From Croceimicrobium hydrocarbonivorans (GTDB lineage: Bacteria > Bacteroidota > Bacteroidia > Flavobacteriales > Schleiferiaceae): a DNA stretch of 64,000 nt. The notes under the pieces were generated by a model. It saw nothing but the letters and a program-made list of their open reading frames with translations. It did no database searches and had not been told where the DNA came from. Below, in pieces: positions 1-8,954 of the stretch. The number at the start of each line of letters is the position of its first letter. Within the stretch, counting starts at the first letter, position 1. Location: NCBI RefSeq assembly GCF_014524565.1, contig NZ_CP060139.1, positions 186,001-250,000 of the forward strand. The letters are read 5' to 3'. Made by a program: the position numbers and the translations under genes.

Positions 1-1
1 A

Positions 2-505
2 GAAGAACTGTTTTATTACAGTGAGGAAGAAGATCTTAAAAAACGCCTGGACCCCAAATCCTGGTCGGTTACCGAAGTGCTATTTCATATCAACCTCTTA
101 AATGAGAGCTACCTCAAGAACATGCCTAATATCGAAAGCTTAGCTGATGCGGATGGCAATCGCAGTCTTAAACGAAGCTTTGTAGGTCGTAAATTGGAGA
201 AGTCCATGGCTTTAAAGCCTGATGGTAGTATAGCAAAGAAGTATAAAACGCCTTCGCTTAGTGATCCCATTGCCGCTCAAAAACGTGGCCATGCAGCGGT
301 AGAACAAGTGATCTTCCGTGAAATTGTTGAGGATTTAAAAACCATCAAGCAATACATCGACATTTTAGATGGCAAGGCTCTGGAGAAAAGCAAGGTTCCT
401 ACCCTCTTCCCTATTTTAAAAGTAAATGCTGCGGATAGTCTTTTCATTTTACTAAAACATGAACTTAGACATATCGCCCAAGCAAAGCGCATAATGCAAG
501 GCTAG
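2..505 (+). CDS. DinB-like family protein, 5' end outside window
   Basis: The reading frame is open from base 2, so the true start lies upstream; the first ATG inside the window (77) falls within the conserved part. The segment WSVTEVLFHINLLNESYLKN resembles the first helices of the DinB/YfiT four-helix fold, where a His on helix 2 helps bind a metal, and the C-terminal LKHELRHIAQAKRI matches the usual family ending with another His. Such proteins are often metal-dependent thiol transferases or damage-associated proteins; the substrate here is unknown. The gene is convergent with the porin gene and separated from it by a strong hairpin terminator. Family assignment is reasonable, function is open. 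Confidence 0.65.
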   Translation, partial: EELFYYSEEEDLKKRLDPKSWSVTEVLFHINLLNESYLKNMPNIESLADADGNRSLKRSFVGRKLEKSMALKPDGSIAKKYKTPSLSDPIAAQKRGHAAVEQVIFREIVEDLKTIKQYIDILDGKALEKSKVPTLFPILKVNAADSLFILLKHELRHIAQAKRIMQG

Positions 506-525
506 TAGGCAAAATATAAAGGCAT

Positions 526-563
526 AAAAAAAGCCGTCTCGGTACTACCAAGACGGCTTTTCT
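526..563. terminator. Bidirectional intrinsic terminator
   Basis: Inverted repeat AAAAGCCGTCT (529-539) / AGACGGCTTTT (551-561) with an 11-nt loop, flanked by an A-run on the left and a T-run on the right. It therefore reads as a Rho-independent terminator on both strands, between the convergent DinB-like gene and the porin gene. Confidence 0.85.
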
Positions 564-584
564 ATTTTGCTAAAAGCTCGAGGC

Positions 585-2135
585 TTATTTTACAATCTTA
601 ATCCAAAGATCTCCAGTATAAGAACCATTCAGTCGGCTAGACTTAGCTTGGTCTGCTTGCTGATAGTTGGTAAACTTATACAGGTAAACATAGAAGAAAT
701 TATTGCTAGGATCTTGGAAGATCTGAGCGTCAATTCCTTGACTGTTTAAGCGGTTTTTCAAGCGAGTGGCATTGCCTTGCTCACCAAATACACCAGCAGT
801 AACATAGTATCCTGGTGAACCTGGGCTCACATTAGAAGCTCTGTTCTCAGGAGCATAATCCTGTGGATTGGTATTGCCGGTATTACCCGTATTCGGGTTG
901 TTGTTATCCGGCTGGTAATTGTTGTTCGGGTTGTTATTCATGTTCTGATCACGCTGATTCTGCAGATCGCGCATGGTATTTCCACCCTGATTACCACCTT
1001 GGTTTCCACCATTATTGGTTTGGTTGTTAGGAGCATTATTCTGAGCATCCTGACGCATACGTTCTAACTCGGCCTCCATTTTCTTTTTCTCTTCTTCCAG
1101 AGATTTGGCCAATTCGTCTTTGTAATTGTCTTTAAACTCTTTAATCTTCTCGTCAATAGTTTCTTCAGTTTCATCACGCTGACGACGAAGATCATGCTTA
1201 ATGCGTTTCACTTCATTCTCCAAACGCTCATTCTCCTTATTACTACCGAAGCGATAAGTCAACATAAACTCATGACTGGTACCAAAGCTACTAGCGTAGG
1301 TATTAGTAGAAAAGTCATAAGCATACCCAAGAGTTAATTGCTCAGATAAGTTTAAACCGATATTGGCAGTTACTCCATAGCTAGAACGATACATAGCACC
1401 TACATAACCGTATTCTACCATATTGTAAAGCAATCCTGCATCAATTTGTACGGGTACTCCTTCTGCAGCACGAACCATAGCCATGGGGCTAAGAATTTGC
1501 TTATCGCCAGCGAATTTGAAATCGTACTGAGCAGATACTACATAGTGACGAATCAAATTATAGTTGATATCACTAGGATTAGTAGCGTAAACAATGCTCT
1601 CACTAAAAATCTGAGGAGCGGCAAAACCCAAGGTAAAATCGCGAACCATTAAGCTTAAGCCCAGGTTCATATCGAAGGTACCACGGTTAGGTGCTACAAC
1701 GGTGAATACATCACCAGCATCGCGAGCTCTAACCCCACTTTGATCAATAGTCTGATTGATATAACCAGCACCTAAACCTCCAGAAAGGCTAATATCCTTA
1801 GTTAACTGTACGTGATAAGCATAATTACCATACACACCTAAACGGCTCAGGATATCGGTTTTATCGGAGAATCCATACACACTCCAACCAACACTTCCAT
1901 CATTCATGGCACCGTTTACAGCTAATGCAGAAGTTTCGGGAGAACCCTGGATTCCGCTCCACTGACGACGGTGTAAAATAGTGGCTTCGGTTACTCCTCC
2001 CGTTCCGGATAAGGCCGGGTTATAGATATAAGGAGTAAAGAAATAATTACTGTATAAAGGAATCTGTTGCGCTTGTGTATAAGTCGCCATCAGTCCCAGT
2101 CCAAGCAAAAGGATTAATTTCTTCATGATCTTCAT
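585..2135 (-). CDS. PorP/SprF family type IX secretion outer-membrane protein with C-terminal SPOR domain
   Basis: 516 residues. A signal peptide (about 1-22, ending TQAQ) is followed by a PorP/SprF beta-barrel domain (about 23-300; early motif YFFTPYIYNPALSG is typical), a charged coiled-coil stretch (about 305-370), an Asn/Gly-rich low-complexity linker, and a SPOR-like domain (about 440-516) that would bind denuded peptidoglycan. PorP/SprF proteins work with type IX secretion to anchor or deliver surface adhesins. Stop-to-start distance from the upstream large exported protein is one base, so the two are cotranscribed and this is probably the porin partner of that substrate. A second in-frame ATG at 2126 (MKKLILLLG) is an equally good start. 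The SPOR tail is unusual for plain PorP. Confidence 0.88.
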   Translation of the reverse strand: MKIMKKLILLLGLGLMATYTQAQQIPLYSNYFFTPYIYNPALSGTGGVTEATILHRRQWSGIQGSPETSALAVNGAMNDGSVGWSVYGFSDKTDILSRLGVYGNYAYHVQLTKDISLSGGLGAGYINQTIDQSGVRARDAGDVFTVVAPNRGTFDMNLGLSLMVRDFTLGFAAPQIFSESIVYATNPSDINYNLIRHYVVSAQYDFKFAGDKQILSPMAMVRAAEGVPVQIDAGLLYNMVEYGYVGAMYRSSYGVTANIGLNLSEQLTLGYAYDFSTNTYASSFGTSHEFMLTYRFGSNKENERLENEVKRIKHDLRRQRDETEETIDEKIKEFKDNYKDELAKSLEEEKKKMEAELERMRQDAQNNAPNNQTNNGGNQGGNQGGNTMRDLQNQRDQNMNNNPNNNYQPDNNNPNTGNTGNTNPQDYAPENRASNVSPGSPGYYVTAGVFGEQGNATRLKNRLNSQGIDAQIFQDPSNNFFYVYLYKFTNYQQADQAKSSRLNGSYTGDLWIKIVK

Positions 2136-2136
2136 C

Positions 2137-5094
2137 TTATTGTTGGTTGCGGATTATAGTGATGGCGTTTTGCATGCGAATATCTCCGCCACAATCCAGA
2201 ATATAATAGTAAGTACCATCAGGAAGCTCATTGCCTCCATTATCTGTACCACCCCAGGTTCCAGGGAAGTTTTCATCATCATATACAACAGAACCCCAAC
2301 GGTTCATAATGGTGATCGCACAAGCGTCTCCCGCCATCAATTCACGAATATCCCAAAGGTCATTCAGACCGTCACCATTAGGAGTAAAGATGTTGAAGGA
2401 CTGGTTTACCGCACTAATCTGATCAGGAATATTACTATTGATGATCAATACCAGAGAGTCGATTCCAGAACAACCACGAGCATTGGTAACCTCTACGTAA
2501 ATAGTAATGGTATCTGCCAATACTCCATTTTCGAGCACTTTAGAAACCTGAATACTCTGACTGAGGAAGTCGTTAAACTCAATCGGCTTATTAGCGAACC
2601 AACGGTAAGAAGATCCACCGAAGGCAGTTAAAGTTGCTACTTCACCTGACTTAATAGTCTGATCCGGACCGGCAGCTGCATTAACCGTTAAGGCATAAAT
2701 CTCAACCGTATCGCGAGTGATACATCCATTTATCCCCACTGCTCTGGCTGCATACAATCCAGGAGTATTAACATAGCGGGTAGCACCCATTACGGTTCCA
2801 TTATCCCAACTTACGCTATTGAAATTACCTTGCGCAATTAAGAGAATACTATCCCCTTCACAGAGTCCGATAGAATCACCAGGGAAGAAAGCTAAGTCTG
2901 GAGATTCGTAGAAGATTACTTCGATACTGTCGGTGAAGTAATCACAAGTCTGTAAACCGAAACGGTTAAAATAAGTAGTTGATAAGCGGAACCAGGCGGT
3001 ATCCTCATTTACTCTTTTTAAAGTTGTATCGATTTGAAGAGTAACTAAAGTGTCATTCAAGAGATTGGCCCACATATTAGTTTGTGGATTCCATTGCTGC
3101 CACTGATAGTTCCAAGGGCGTAAACCTAATACCGTGTCGGTGGCTGATACCAATGCTGAATCATACAAACAAAGGTTATAGCCGGTTAAACCAGAACTGG
3201 TTCCTGGGAACTCAATCTCCGCAGTAGAAGTTAATGGGATAGAGTCAACAAACACTTTGTAAACTTTAGAGGTATCAGTACAAATACCATCATCGATAGA
3301 AACCCAGTAATTACCACTTTCATGGACAATAAAGTCTCGGTTAATTTCACCGGTAAGTGGATATTTTACGCGAGCTCCTAAATTCTGATCTAAGGAATCA
3401 CTTAACCATTGGTAGCTATAGCTATATCCAAAGTTAATAAGACTGGTTGGAGTTGAAGGGGCCCGAATAATGGCCGAATCAACTTCGCAGAAGTTTACTG
3501 AATCCTGTCCTACGATAAAAGCATTAGGTGAATTCACAATAGAAAGATCGTAATCTGGGAACCAGCGCACCGCTACACTATCCGACTCAAAGAAACAAGT
3601 CTCGATATTGGTAAAGGTTGTACGCGTTGATATCCGAACTCGGAAATAACGCAATGCCGGTTTCGGATTTTGGAAATAAGGTTGTCCTGGATCACTCAAG
3701 CTCGTATCCACTACCAATTCAGGTAAAGTATCAAAACTTAAAGGACCACCGGAAACAGATTTCCATGGGTTAGCACCGGGAGGTACGCTTGGATCATACC
3801 ACTGCCATTCGTACTTCCAACCTGGATCTGGAACTGAAGGTAAGGTGGTAAGAAGTACCGAATCCTTCATACATATCTCGTTGAATACAGTTGGTCCGAC
3901 TAATCCTGGGAAAGGCACACCTACTACATCTGCTTGAGGAACGGTATCAATATTTACCCAGAACATATTACCCATTGGAGTAGTATCCTGGCAGTAGCCA
4001 TCAGAAACTACAATACGGTAGTGATTCCAACCTGGCTTTGAACTATTCTGATTGATTTGTAAGGTTCTTTGAGTTCCGGTAGGAGTAGTAATATCATACC
4101 AATCAAATTTACCCGTCACGGAATTAAATGAATCGGTGATCCATTGGTAAGAGAATACTAAACCAGTTGCAGGATTAACCAAAGGACCATCTAATAAAGC
4201 GATTTCATTCTCACAGAGTTCAATCGAATCTCGAGGTGAATTATTATTAGAGGGCTTATCTACACGATATGCAAAAGCATTTAATGCATTAGAAGCATTA
4301 AAAGTTACGGAGGTTGGTGTATTTAATTGGTTTACAATTACCTCATCCGAGAATATCGAACAAGGACCATCAATAACCTCACATTTATAAACTCCCGAAG
4401 AACCTACGATAATAGAATCATTGGTTTCACCAGGAATAGCAGCCGTACCATTGTACCACTGATAAGAATTACCATCATTAGCAACGCGTAAGAAAACGGA
4501 ATCTTTCTTACAGAAACCGATATCGACTACAGAGGTAGTGTATTTATTATCAAAAGTGTCCATGCGAGATTGATTGCGGATCAAAGCAATCGAATCGATC
4601 ATGGCGATGGTTGGAATACGGTTCACATTATAAAAGGCAGTATCACTAGCACCATTTGCAGTAATATTGCCTACTCCATCACGGTTGGTAATCCTTAAAC
4701 TGGAACCAAAGAGATTCGAATTACAAGGAATCGCCAGTACCGCCCATTTCAAACCCGGTCCGAAAGTATCTAAAACCGAAGTGGCTTGAGTTACAGGATT
4801 GTTATTCGTCCAAAGCTCCACTAAACTTAAATTGATACGTGCTGCCCAGTTGGGAGGACTAACGGAGTTTGTTAACTCGTAAAAGAAGTCGGATGTGCTG
4901 GAAAAGCTAGACCCGGCTTTAATTTCATACCGGACTGTGATTGTATCACATTGACAAATCCCTGTCGGGTTGCCTGGATTGTTACTCACTAGCTGTAGGT
5001 CGATATCTCCCACTGCTACTTGCCCAAAGCTAAAAGCAGGCAATAACAGAAGCAGGCTCCATAGACCAGAGAGCTTGTACAGGTTCTTCTTCAT
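2137..5094 (-). CDS. Large exported protein with gliding motility-associated C-terminal domain (type IX substrate)
   Basis: 985 residues from ATG 5094; the longer frame begins with TTG at 5112 and is less likely. Signal peptide about 1-25 (MKKNLYKLSG..., ending FSFGQ). The body holds several repeated Ig-like segments with spaced Cys residues and recurring phrases such as YQWL/YEWQWYDP and DSIELCENE, as in multi-Ig adhesins. The last about 90 residues (FNIFTPNGDGLNDLW, then IMNRWGSVVYD and DGTYYYI) are the gliding-associated CHU_C domain, the type B sorting signal for the type IX system. Probably a surface-exposed adhesin or cell-surface structural protein, delivered with the PorP/SprF protein encoded one base downstream. 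Ligand unknown. Confidence 0.88.
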   Translation of the reverse strand: MKKNLYKLSGLWSLLLLLPAFSFGQVAVGDIDLQLVSNNPGNPTGICQCDTITVRYEIKAGSSFSSTSDFFYELTNSVSPPNWAARINLSLVELWTNNNPVTQATSVLDTFGPGLKWAVLAIPCNSNLFGSSLRITNRDGVGNITANGASDTAFYNVNRIPTIAMIDSIALIRNQSRMDTFDNKYTTSVVDIGFCKKDSVFLRVANDGNSYQWYNGTAAIPGETNDSIIVGSSGVYKCEVIDGPCSIFSDEVIVNQLNTPTSVTFNASNALNAFAYRVDKPSNNNSPRDSIELCENEIALLDGPLVNPATGLVFSYQWITDSFNSVTGKFDWYDITTPTGTQRTLQINQNSSKPGWNHYRIVVSDGYCQDTTPMGNMFWVNIDTVPQADVVGVPFPGLVGPTVFNEICMKDSVLLTTLPSVPDPGWKYEWQWYDPSVPPGANPWKSVSGGPLSFDTLPELVVDTSLSDPGQPYFQNPKPALRYFRVRISTRTTFTNIETCFFESDSVAVRWFPDYDLSIVNSPNAFIVGQDSVNFCEVDSAIIRAPSTPTSLINFGYSYSYQWLSDSLDQNLGARVKYPLTGEINRDFIVHESGNYWVSIDDGICTDTSKVYKVFVDSIPLTSTAEIEFPGTSSGLTGYNLCLYDSALVSATDTVLGLRPWNYQWQQWNPQTNMWANLLNDTLVTLQIDTTLKRVNEDTAWFRLSTTYFNRFGLQTCDYFTDSIEVIFYESPDLAFFPGDSIGLCEGDSILLIAQGNFNSVSWDNGTVMGATRYVNTPGLYAARAVGINGCITRDTVEIYALTVNAAAGPDQTIKSGEVATLTAFGGSSYRWFANKPIEFNDFLSQSIQVSKVLENGVLADTITIYVEVTNARGCSGIDSLVLIINSNIPDQISAVNQSFNIFTPNGDGLNDLWDIRELMAGDACAITIMNRWGSVVYDDENFPGTWGGTDNGGNELPDGTYYYILDCGGDIRMQNAITIIRNQQ

Positions 5095-5242
5095 AATTAG
5101 GATTGTTTGCAAAATATTGGCAATTTACAGCATTCTTTAGGACTGGTCTTATGAAATTGACAAGGGATATTGACAATTTAGTTAACGACCTTTGCCTTAT
5201 GTACACTGCTCATTAAACCCATACGTAAAAAAACAGCAAAAG

Positions 5243-5596
5243 GTGGGGTATCTAAAAAAGCGAATTTTTGCCTTCCGTGTTGCATTTGAGGGACTTGGAC
5301 TCCTATTTAAAGAGTCAGCTCATGCACGTATACATTTACTGGCCATAGTACTCGTTAGCTCAAGTGCTATTTATTTAAATGTGAGTAATAGCGAGTGGAT
5401 CGTCCTGATTCTCTGTTATGGCGCAGTGCTTAGTCTCGAAGCGATGAACTCAGCCATAGAGTATGCAATTGACCTTAGCCATCCTGAAAAACATCCTTTA
5501 GCAAAAAAAGCCAAGGACATCGCTGCGGCAGCTGTTTTAATCGCTGCTATTTGCAGTGTGATTATCGCCCTGATTATTTTTGTACCCAAATTCTAA
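5243..5596 (+). CDS. dgkA: Diacylglycerol/undecaprenol kinase family protein
   Basis: Small integral membrane kinase of the DgkA family, phosphorylating diacylglycerol or undecaprenol in the inner membrane. Three hydrophobic segments are visible, with the signature EAMNSAIEYAIDLSHPE and the following KKAKDIAAAAVL holding the conserved Glu, Asn and Asp. The frame stays open back to a TTG at 5192 (134 residues), but the added N-terminus is not family-like and a possible -7 box (GACCTTTG, 5187-5194) would overlap it, so the GTG at 5243 (117 residues, normal length) is preferred. Three bases separate it from the next gene. Whether lipid specificity is undecaprenol or diacylglycerol cannot be told from sequence alone. 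Confidence 0.82.
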   Translation: MGYLKKRIFAFRVAFEGLGLLFKESAHARIHLLAIVLVSSSAIYLNVSNSEWIVLILCYGAVLSLEAMNSAIEYAIDLSHPEKHPLAKKAKDIAAAAVLIAAICSVIIALIIFVPKF

Positions 5597-5599
5597 TAG

Positions 5600-6082
5600 A
5601 TGCATCCATTGCTTTTAAGCAAAATCAAAGAAGAGCTAGAATCGATAGAGGATATTAGTCAAGGGCTCTTAAAAGTATGTGAACTGATTCACAGCGAAAT
5701 GGAGGCCTACGATTGGGTGGGTTTTTACTTCATGCATCATCCTAGTCGAAAATTACATTTAGGACCTTATGTAGGTGCTCCAACCGATCATACCCTTATC
5801 GACTTCGGGAAAGGCATTTGTGGTCAAGTTGCGGAAAGCGGGAATAGTTTTCTGGTAGAGGATGTTAATGCACAGTCTAATTATATCGCCTGCAGCATTG
5901 ATGTGAAATCTGAAATTGTAGTTCCGCTCTACCAAAACGGCGAATTAATCGCCCAAATTGATATTGACAGCCATTTAATAAATCGCTTTCAAGCAGAGGA
6001 TGAGCAATTTCTAGTAGCTGTAAATGAGCTATTAGCCCAAAGATACTCGGAGCTAAGCCGCTATATTGATACGCTGATTTAA
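5600..6082 (+). CDS. msrC: Free methionine-(R)-sulfoxide reductase (GAF domain)
   Basis: 160-residue single GAF-domain protein that would reduce free methionine-(R)-sulfoxide in the cytoplasm. The fRMsr features are present: YDWVGFYF near the N-terminus, GKGICGQVAE with Cys74, and NYIACSIDVKSEIVVPL with Cys98; the 24-residue spacing matches the resolving/catalytic pair (Cys94/Cys118) of the E. coli enzyme. The third redox cysteine (E. coli Cys84, ten residues before) is His64 here. Starts three bases after the lipid kinase stop and is probably cotranscribed. Function is likely, with the altered third cysteine noted. Confidence 0.85.
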   Translation: MHPLLLSKIKEELESIEDISQGLLKVCELIHSEMEAYDWVGFYFMHHPSRKLHLGPYVGAPTDHTLIDFGKGICGQVAESGNSFLVEDVNAQSNYIACSIDVKSEIVVPLYQNGELIAQIDIDSHLINRFQAEDEQFLVAVNELLAQRYSELSRYIDTLI

Positions 6083-6087
6083 AGGTA

Positions 6088-7344
6088 CTACTGTCCGCTG
6101 CGAATCGCTTCTACCGGATCTAGTCGGGAAGCACTTAGGGCTGGAAGAAATCCGGATACCAAGCCAATGACAATCGAAATACTTAGGCCTTGGATGACAT
6201 TCTTAAGGCTCACGTAGATTTCAAAATCCATTTCACCCATTATATAGGGTAAAGCTAATTGCGCACCGTAAACCATTGCAATTCCTAGGCTTCCGCCGAT
6301 GAGGCATAAAAGCACCGACTCCAACAAGAATTGGCTCAGAATAAAATGTCTTTTGGCACCCAAACTCATTTGGATTCCGATCTGGTTGGTTCTTTCCCGA
6401 ACGCTAACGAACATGATATTCGCGATTCCAAAACCGCCAACCAGAATACTAAAACCACCAATTACCAGGCCGGATAATCCTATCGCAGCAAAAAAAGAAT
6501 CCAGTCCATTAGAAATCACCGAAATTTCATTTAGAGAAAAATTATCATCTGCCTTTGGCTTTAAACGTCGAATGGCCCGCATGGCTCCGGTAATTTCATC
6601 TTTCATCGCACTCATCTCCACCCCTTCCTTGGCTTGAGCCATGATGGTCCCCCCATTTTGATTCTTTAGACTCATCAGGTTTCCCACATATTTTATAGGA
6701 ACCAGAATAGCTCCATCCATATTTTGCCCAACCAAACTTTGACCCTGTTTTTCTAAAACACCGATCACCCTCAGTTTACGACCCAGCACACTGAAATCTC
6801 TACCAATAGGATCAGCGCCACCGTAAAGCCCTTCTGCCACATCATGTCCTAAGATAGCAATGGGATTTCCTTTTCGAGATTCCAGGTCGGAGAAGTAACG
6901 ACCCTCGGATAATTCAAAATTCCAAATGCGATTGTAATTATGTGAGGCACACATCACGTTTACCCTTTCCACCGAATTCAATCCGTATTTAAGGGTCTGA
7001 TTGACCCCGAAAACATAAGCGATGTACTCAACCGTGCTAAGGCGCTCCTCCAATTTTTCCATTTCGTAAAAATCGGGTTCCGGGCGCTGGAAATATTTCC
7101 ACCATTTGTATTCGCCAGATCCTCCACCCCAAGGCCACTTTTGCACATAAACCACATTACTCCCTAAGCTCTCCACACTTTCGCGGATATTTCGCTCTAA
7201 AGAATCAACAATGGTAAAAACAGCAACAATGGTTAGGATACCAATGGTTACTCCAATCAAGGAGAGAAAAGTGCGCAAACGGTTTACTCGCAAGGCATGC
7301 AAAGCAAAGCGTAAACTCTCTTGAAAAAGGCGAAGGAAGACCAT
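6088..7344 (-). CDS. MacB/FtsX-type ABC transporter permease
   Basis: 418 residues from ATG 7344 (a TTG at 7359 would add five residues). One N-terminal membrane segment (about 17-40, LRTFLSLIGVTIGILTIVAV), a large MacB-type periplasmic core domain, and three C-terminal membrane segments with the FtsX motif VRERTNQIGIQMSLGAKR. This layout is that of MacB-like permeases that act with an ATPase on lipoproteins, peptides or toxins. No ATPase is adjacent, so the partner must be encoded elsewhere. Convergent with msrC with only five bases between stops. The end (ASRLDPVEAIRSGQ) is the typical family C-terminus. Substrate unknown. Confidence 0.88.
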   Translation of the reverse strand: MVFLRLFQESLRFALHALRVNRLRTFLSLIGVTIGILTIVAVFTIVDSLERNIRESVESLGSNVVYVQKWPWGGGSGEYKWWKYFQRPEPDFYEMEKLEERLSTVEYIAYVFGVNQTLKYGLNSVERVNVMCASHNYNRIWNFELSEGRYFSDLESRKGNPIAILGHDVAEGLYGGADPIGRDFSVLGRKLRVIGVLEKQGQSLVGQNMDGAILVPIKYVGNLMSLKNQNGGTIMAQAKEGVEMSAMKDEITGAMRAIRRLKPKADDNFSLNEISVISNGLDSFFAAIGLSGLVIGGFSILVGGFGIANIMFVSVRERTNQIGIQMSLGAKRHFILSQFLLESVLLCLIGGSLGIAMVYGAQLALPYIMGEMDFEIYVSLKNVIQGLSISIVIGLVSGFLPALSASRLDPVEAIRSGQ

Positions 7345-7411
7345 GATCTTGAATTGCAATTCAAAGGTAAATGAATTTTGTCCAAGGCCTTTCCATGCTT
7401 TTAAAAAGCAC

Positions 7412-7419
7412 TAATTTTG
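7412..7419 (+). promoter_or_regulatory. Bacteroidota -7 box for purH
   Basis: TAATTTTG fits TAnnTTTG exactly. No good TTG is found about 19-20 bases upstream, so the -33 box is weak. The ATG of purH lies 21 bases beyond the box. Confidence 0.5.
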
Positions 7420-7440
7420 CCCTTTAAAAAATTTTTCAGC

Positions 7441-8949
7441 ATGCCTTCAGTTTCCGGTGCACCTACCGCCTTGATCTCCGTATTTTATAAAGATGGCTTA
7501 GATAGCCTCGCCCAAGCCTTAGTTGATAAGGGTTATACCCTCTTATCTACTGGAGGAACTCGCAAATTCCTGGAAGATCTGGGACATAAAGTAGAAGCCG
7601 TAGAGGACTTAACCAGTTACCCTAGTATTTTAGGAGGAAGGGTAAAAACCTTACATCCCAAAGTATTTGGGGGCATTTTAGGTCGTCGCAATTTAGATAG
7701 CGATATCGCTGAAATGAATGAATTCGAGATTCCCTCCATCGATGTAGTGGTGGTGGATCTCTATCCTTTCGAAGAAACCCTAGCTTCAGGAGCTTCGCAT
7801 CAAGATATTATCGAGAAAATTGACATTGGTGGAATTTCCTTAATTCGCGCCGCTGCCAAGAATTATAATGACACTTGGATTATTCCCTCGCGTGAATATT
7901 ATGCTCAAGCGCTTGAAGTATTAACTTCTGATAGTCTTAATGAGGAAGTTCGCAAACAATTTGCAGCTGCGGCTTTCCGCATTTCTTCAGCCTATGACAC
8001 CCATATTCAAGCCTATTTAAGCGGTAATTATCAAAACCTTATTTTAGGTCAGGAACATCCTTTGCGTTATGGTGAAAACCCACATCAAAAAGGAAGCTTC
8101 TACGGTAATATGGAAGAGGTTTTCGAGCAACTACATGGAAAAGCTCTTTCCTATAATAACTTGCTGGATGCAGATGCAGCGGTAAATCTGATTCGCGAAT
8201 TTGATGAAACTACCGTAGCTGTATTAAAGCACAATAATGCCTGTGGTATCGCATCACGCGAAAGCGTTTTAGACAGCTGGACTGATGCCCTTGCTGGTGA
8301 TCCGGTATCTGCCTTTGGTGGCGTTTTGATTTCTAACCGTGAAATTGACAAAGCCACCGCGGAGGATATGCATAAAATCTTCTTCGAGATTGTTATTGCT
8401 CCTTCTTACAGTGCCGAAGCTTTAGAAATCTTGCAGCAAAAGAAAAACCGCATCATTTTAATTCTGAAGGATTTTGATGCGCCCAAAATGCAATACAGAA
8501 GCCTCTTAAATGGCATTCTGGCTCAAGAAAAAGATCATCATACCGACAGCCAGGAAGACTTAAAAGTGGTAACCAAAGTAAGTCCATCAGCAGAGGAGAT
8601 TGAAGATCTGCTTTTTGCCTCAAAAATTTGCAAGCATACCAAGTCAAATACCATTATCTTAGCCAAGAACAAACAATTGATCGCGGGGGGTACCGGCCAA
8701 ACTTCGAGAGTTGATGCTTTAAAACAAGCCATCACTAAGGCCAAGGCTTTTCACTTCGAATTAGAGGGAGCGGTTATGGCATCGGATGCCTTCTTCCCTT
8801 TCCCTGATTGTGTTGAGATTGCCAATGAGGAAGGAATCAAATCGGTAATTCAACCTGGCGGATCAATCAAAGATCAGCTTTCGATCGACTATTGCGATCA
8901 GGAGCAAATGAAAATGGTATTTACCGGCATACGCCACTTTAAACACTAA
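7441..8949 (+). CDS. purH: Bifunctional AICAR formyltransferase / IMP cyclohydrolase
   Basis: 502 residues from ATG 7441; the frame extends back to a TTG at 7417 but that lies on the -7 box. Catalyses the last two steps of IMP synthesis in the cytoplasm. An MGS-like IMP cyclohydrolase domain occupies about 1-190 (LLSTGGTRKFLEDLG, HPKVFGGILGRR) and the AICAR transformylase domain the rest, with the KHNNACGIA motif around Lys263-His264, PLRYGENPHQ, and a C-terminal SDAFFPFPDCVEIA and VIQPGGSIKD. Length is normal for the family (about 500-530). mreB starts five bases after the stop, so purine synthesis and cell-shape genes may share a transcript. Confidence 0.97.
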   Translation: MPSVSGAPTALISVFYKDGLDSLAQALVDKGYTLLSTGGTRKFLEDLGHKVEAVEDLTSYPSILGGRVKTLHPKVFGGILGRRNLDSDIAEMNEFEIPSIDVVVVDLYPFEETLASGASHQDIIEKIDIGGISLIRAAAKNYNDTWIIPSREYYAQALEVLTSDSLNEEVRKQFAAAAFRISSAYDTHIQAYLSGNYQNLILGQEHPLRYGENPHQKGSFYGNMEEVFEQLHGKALSYNNLLDADAAVNLIREFDETTVAVLKHNNACGIASRESVLDSWTDALAGDPVSAFGGVLISNREIDKATAEDMHKIFFEIVIAPSYSAEALEILQQKKNRIILILKDFDAPKMQYRSLLNGILAQEKDHHTDSQEDLKVVTKVSPSAEEIEDLLFASKICKHTKSNTIILAKNKQLIAGGTGQTSRVDALKQAITKAKAFHFELEGAVMASDAFFPFPDCVEIANEEGIKSVIQPGGSIKDQLSIDYCDQEQMKMVFTGIRHFKH

Positions 8950-8954
8950 GAGAA

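Noticed and set aside
2125-2631. Long plus-strand frame opposite the gliding-associated gene
   Set aside because: It is the complement of well-conserved minus-strand coding sequence including the CHU_C domain; shadow frame.
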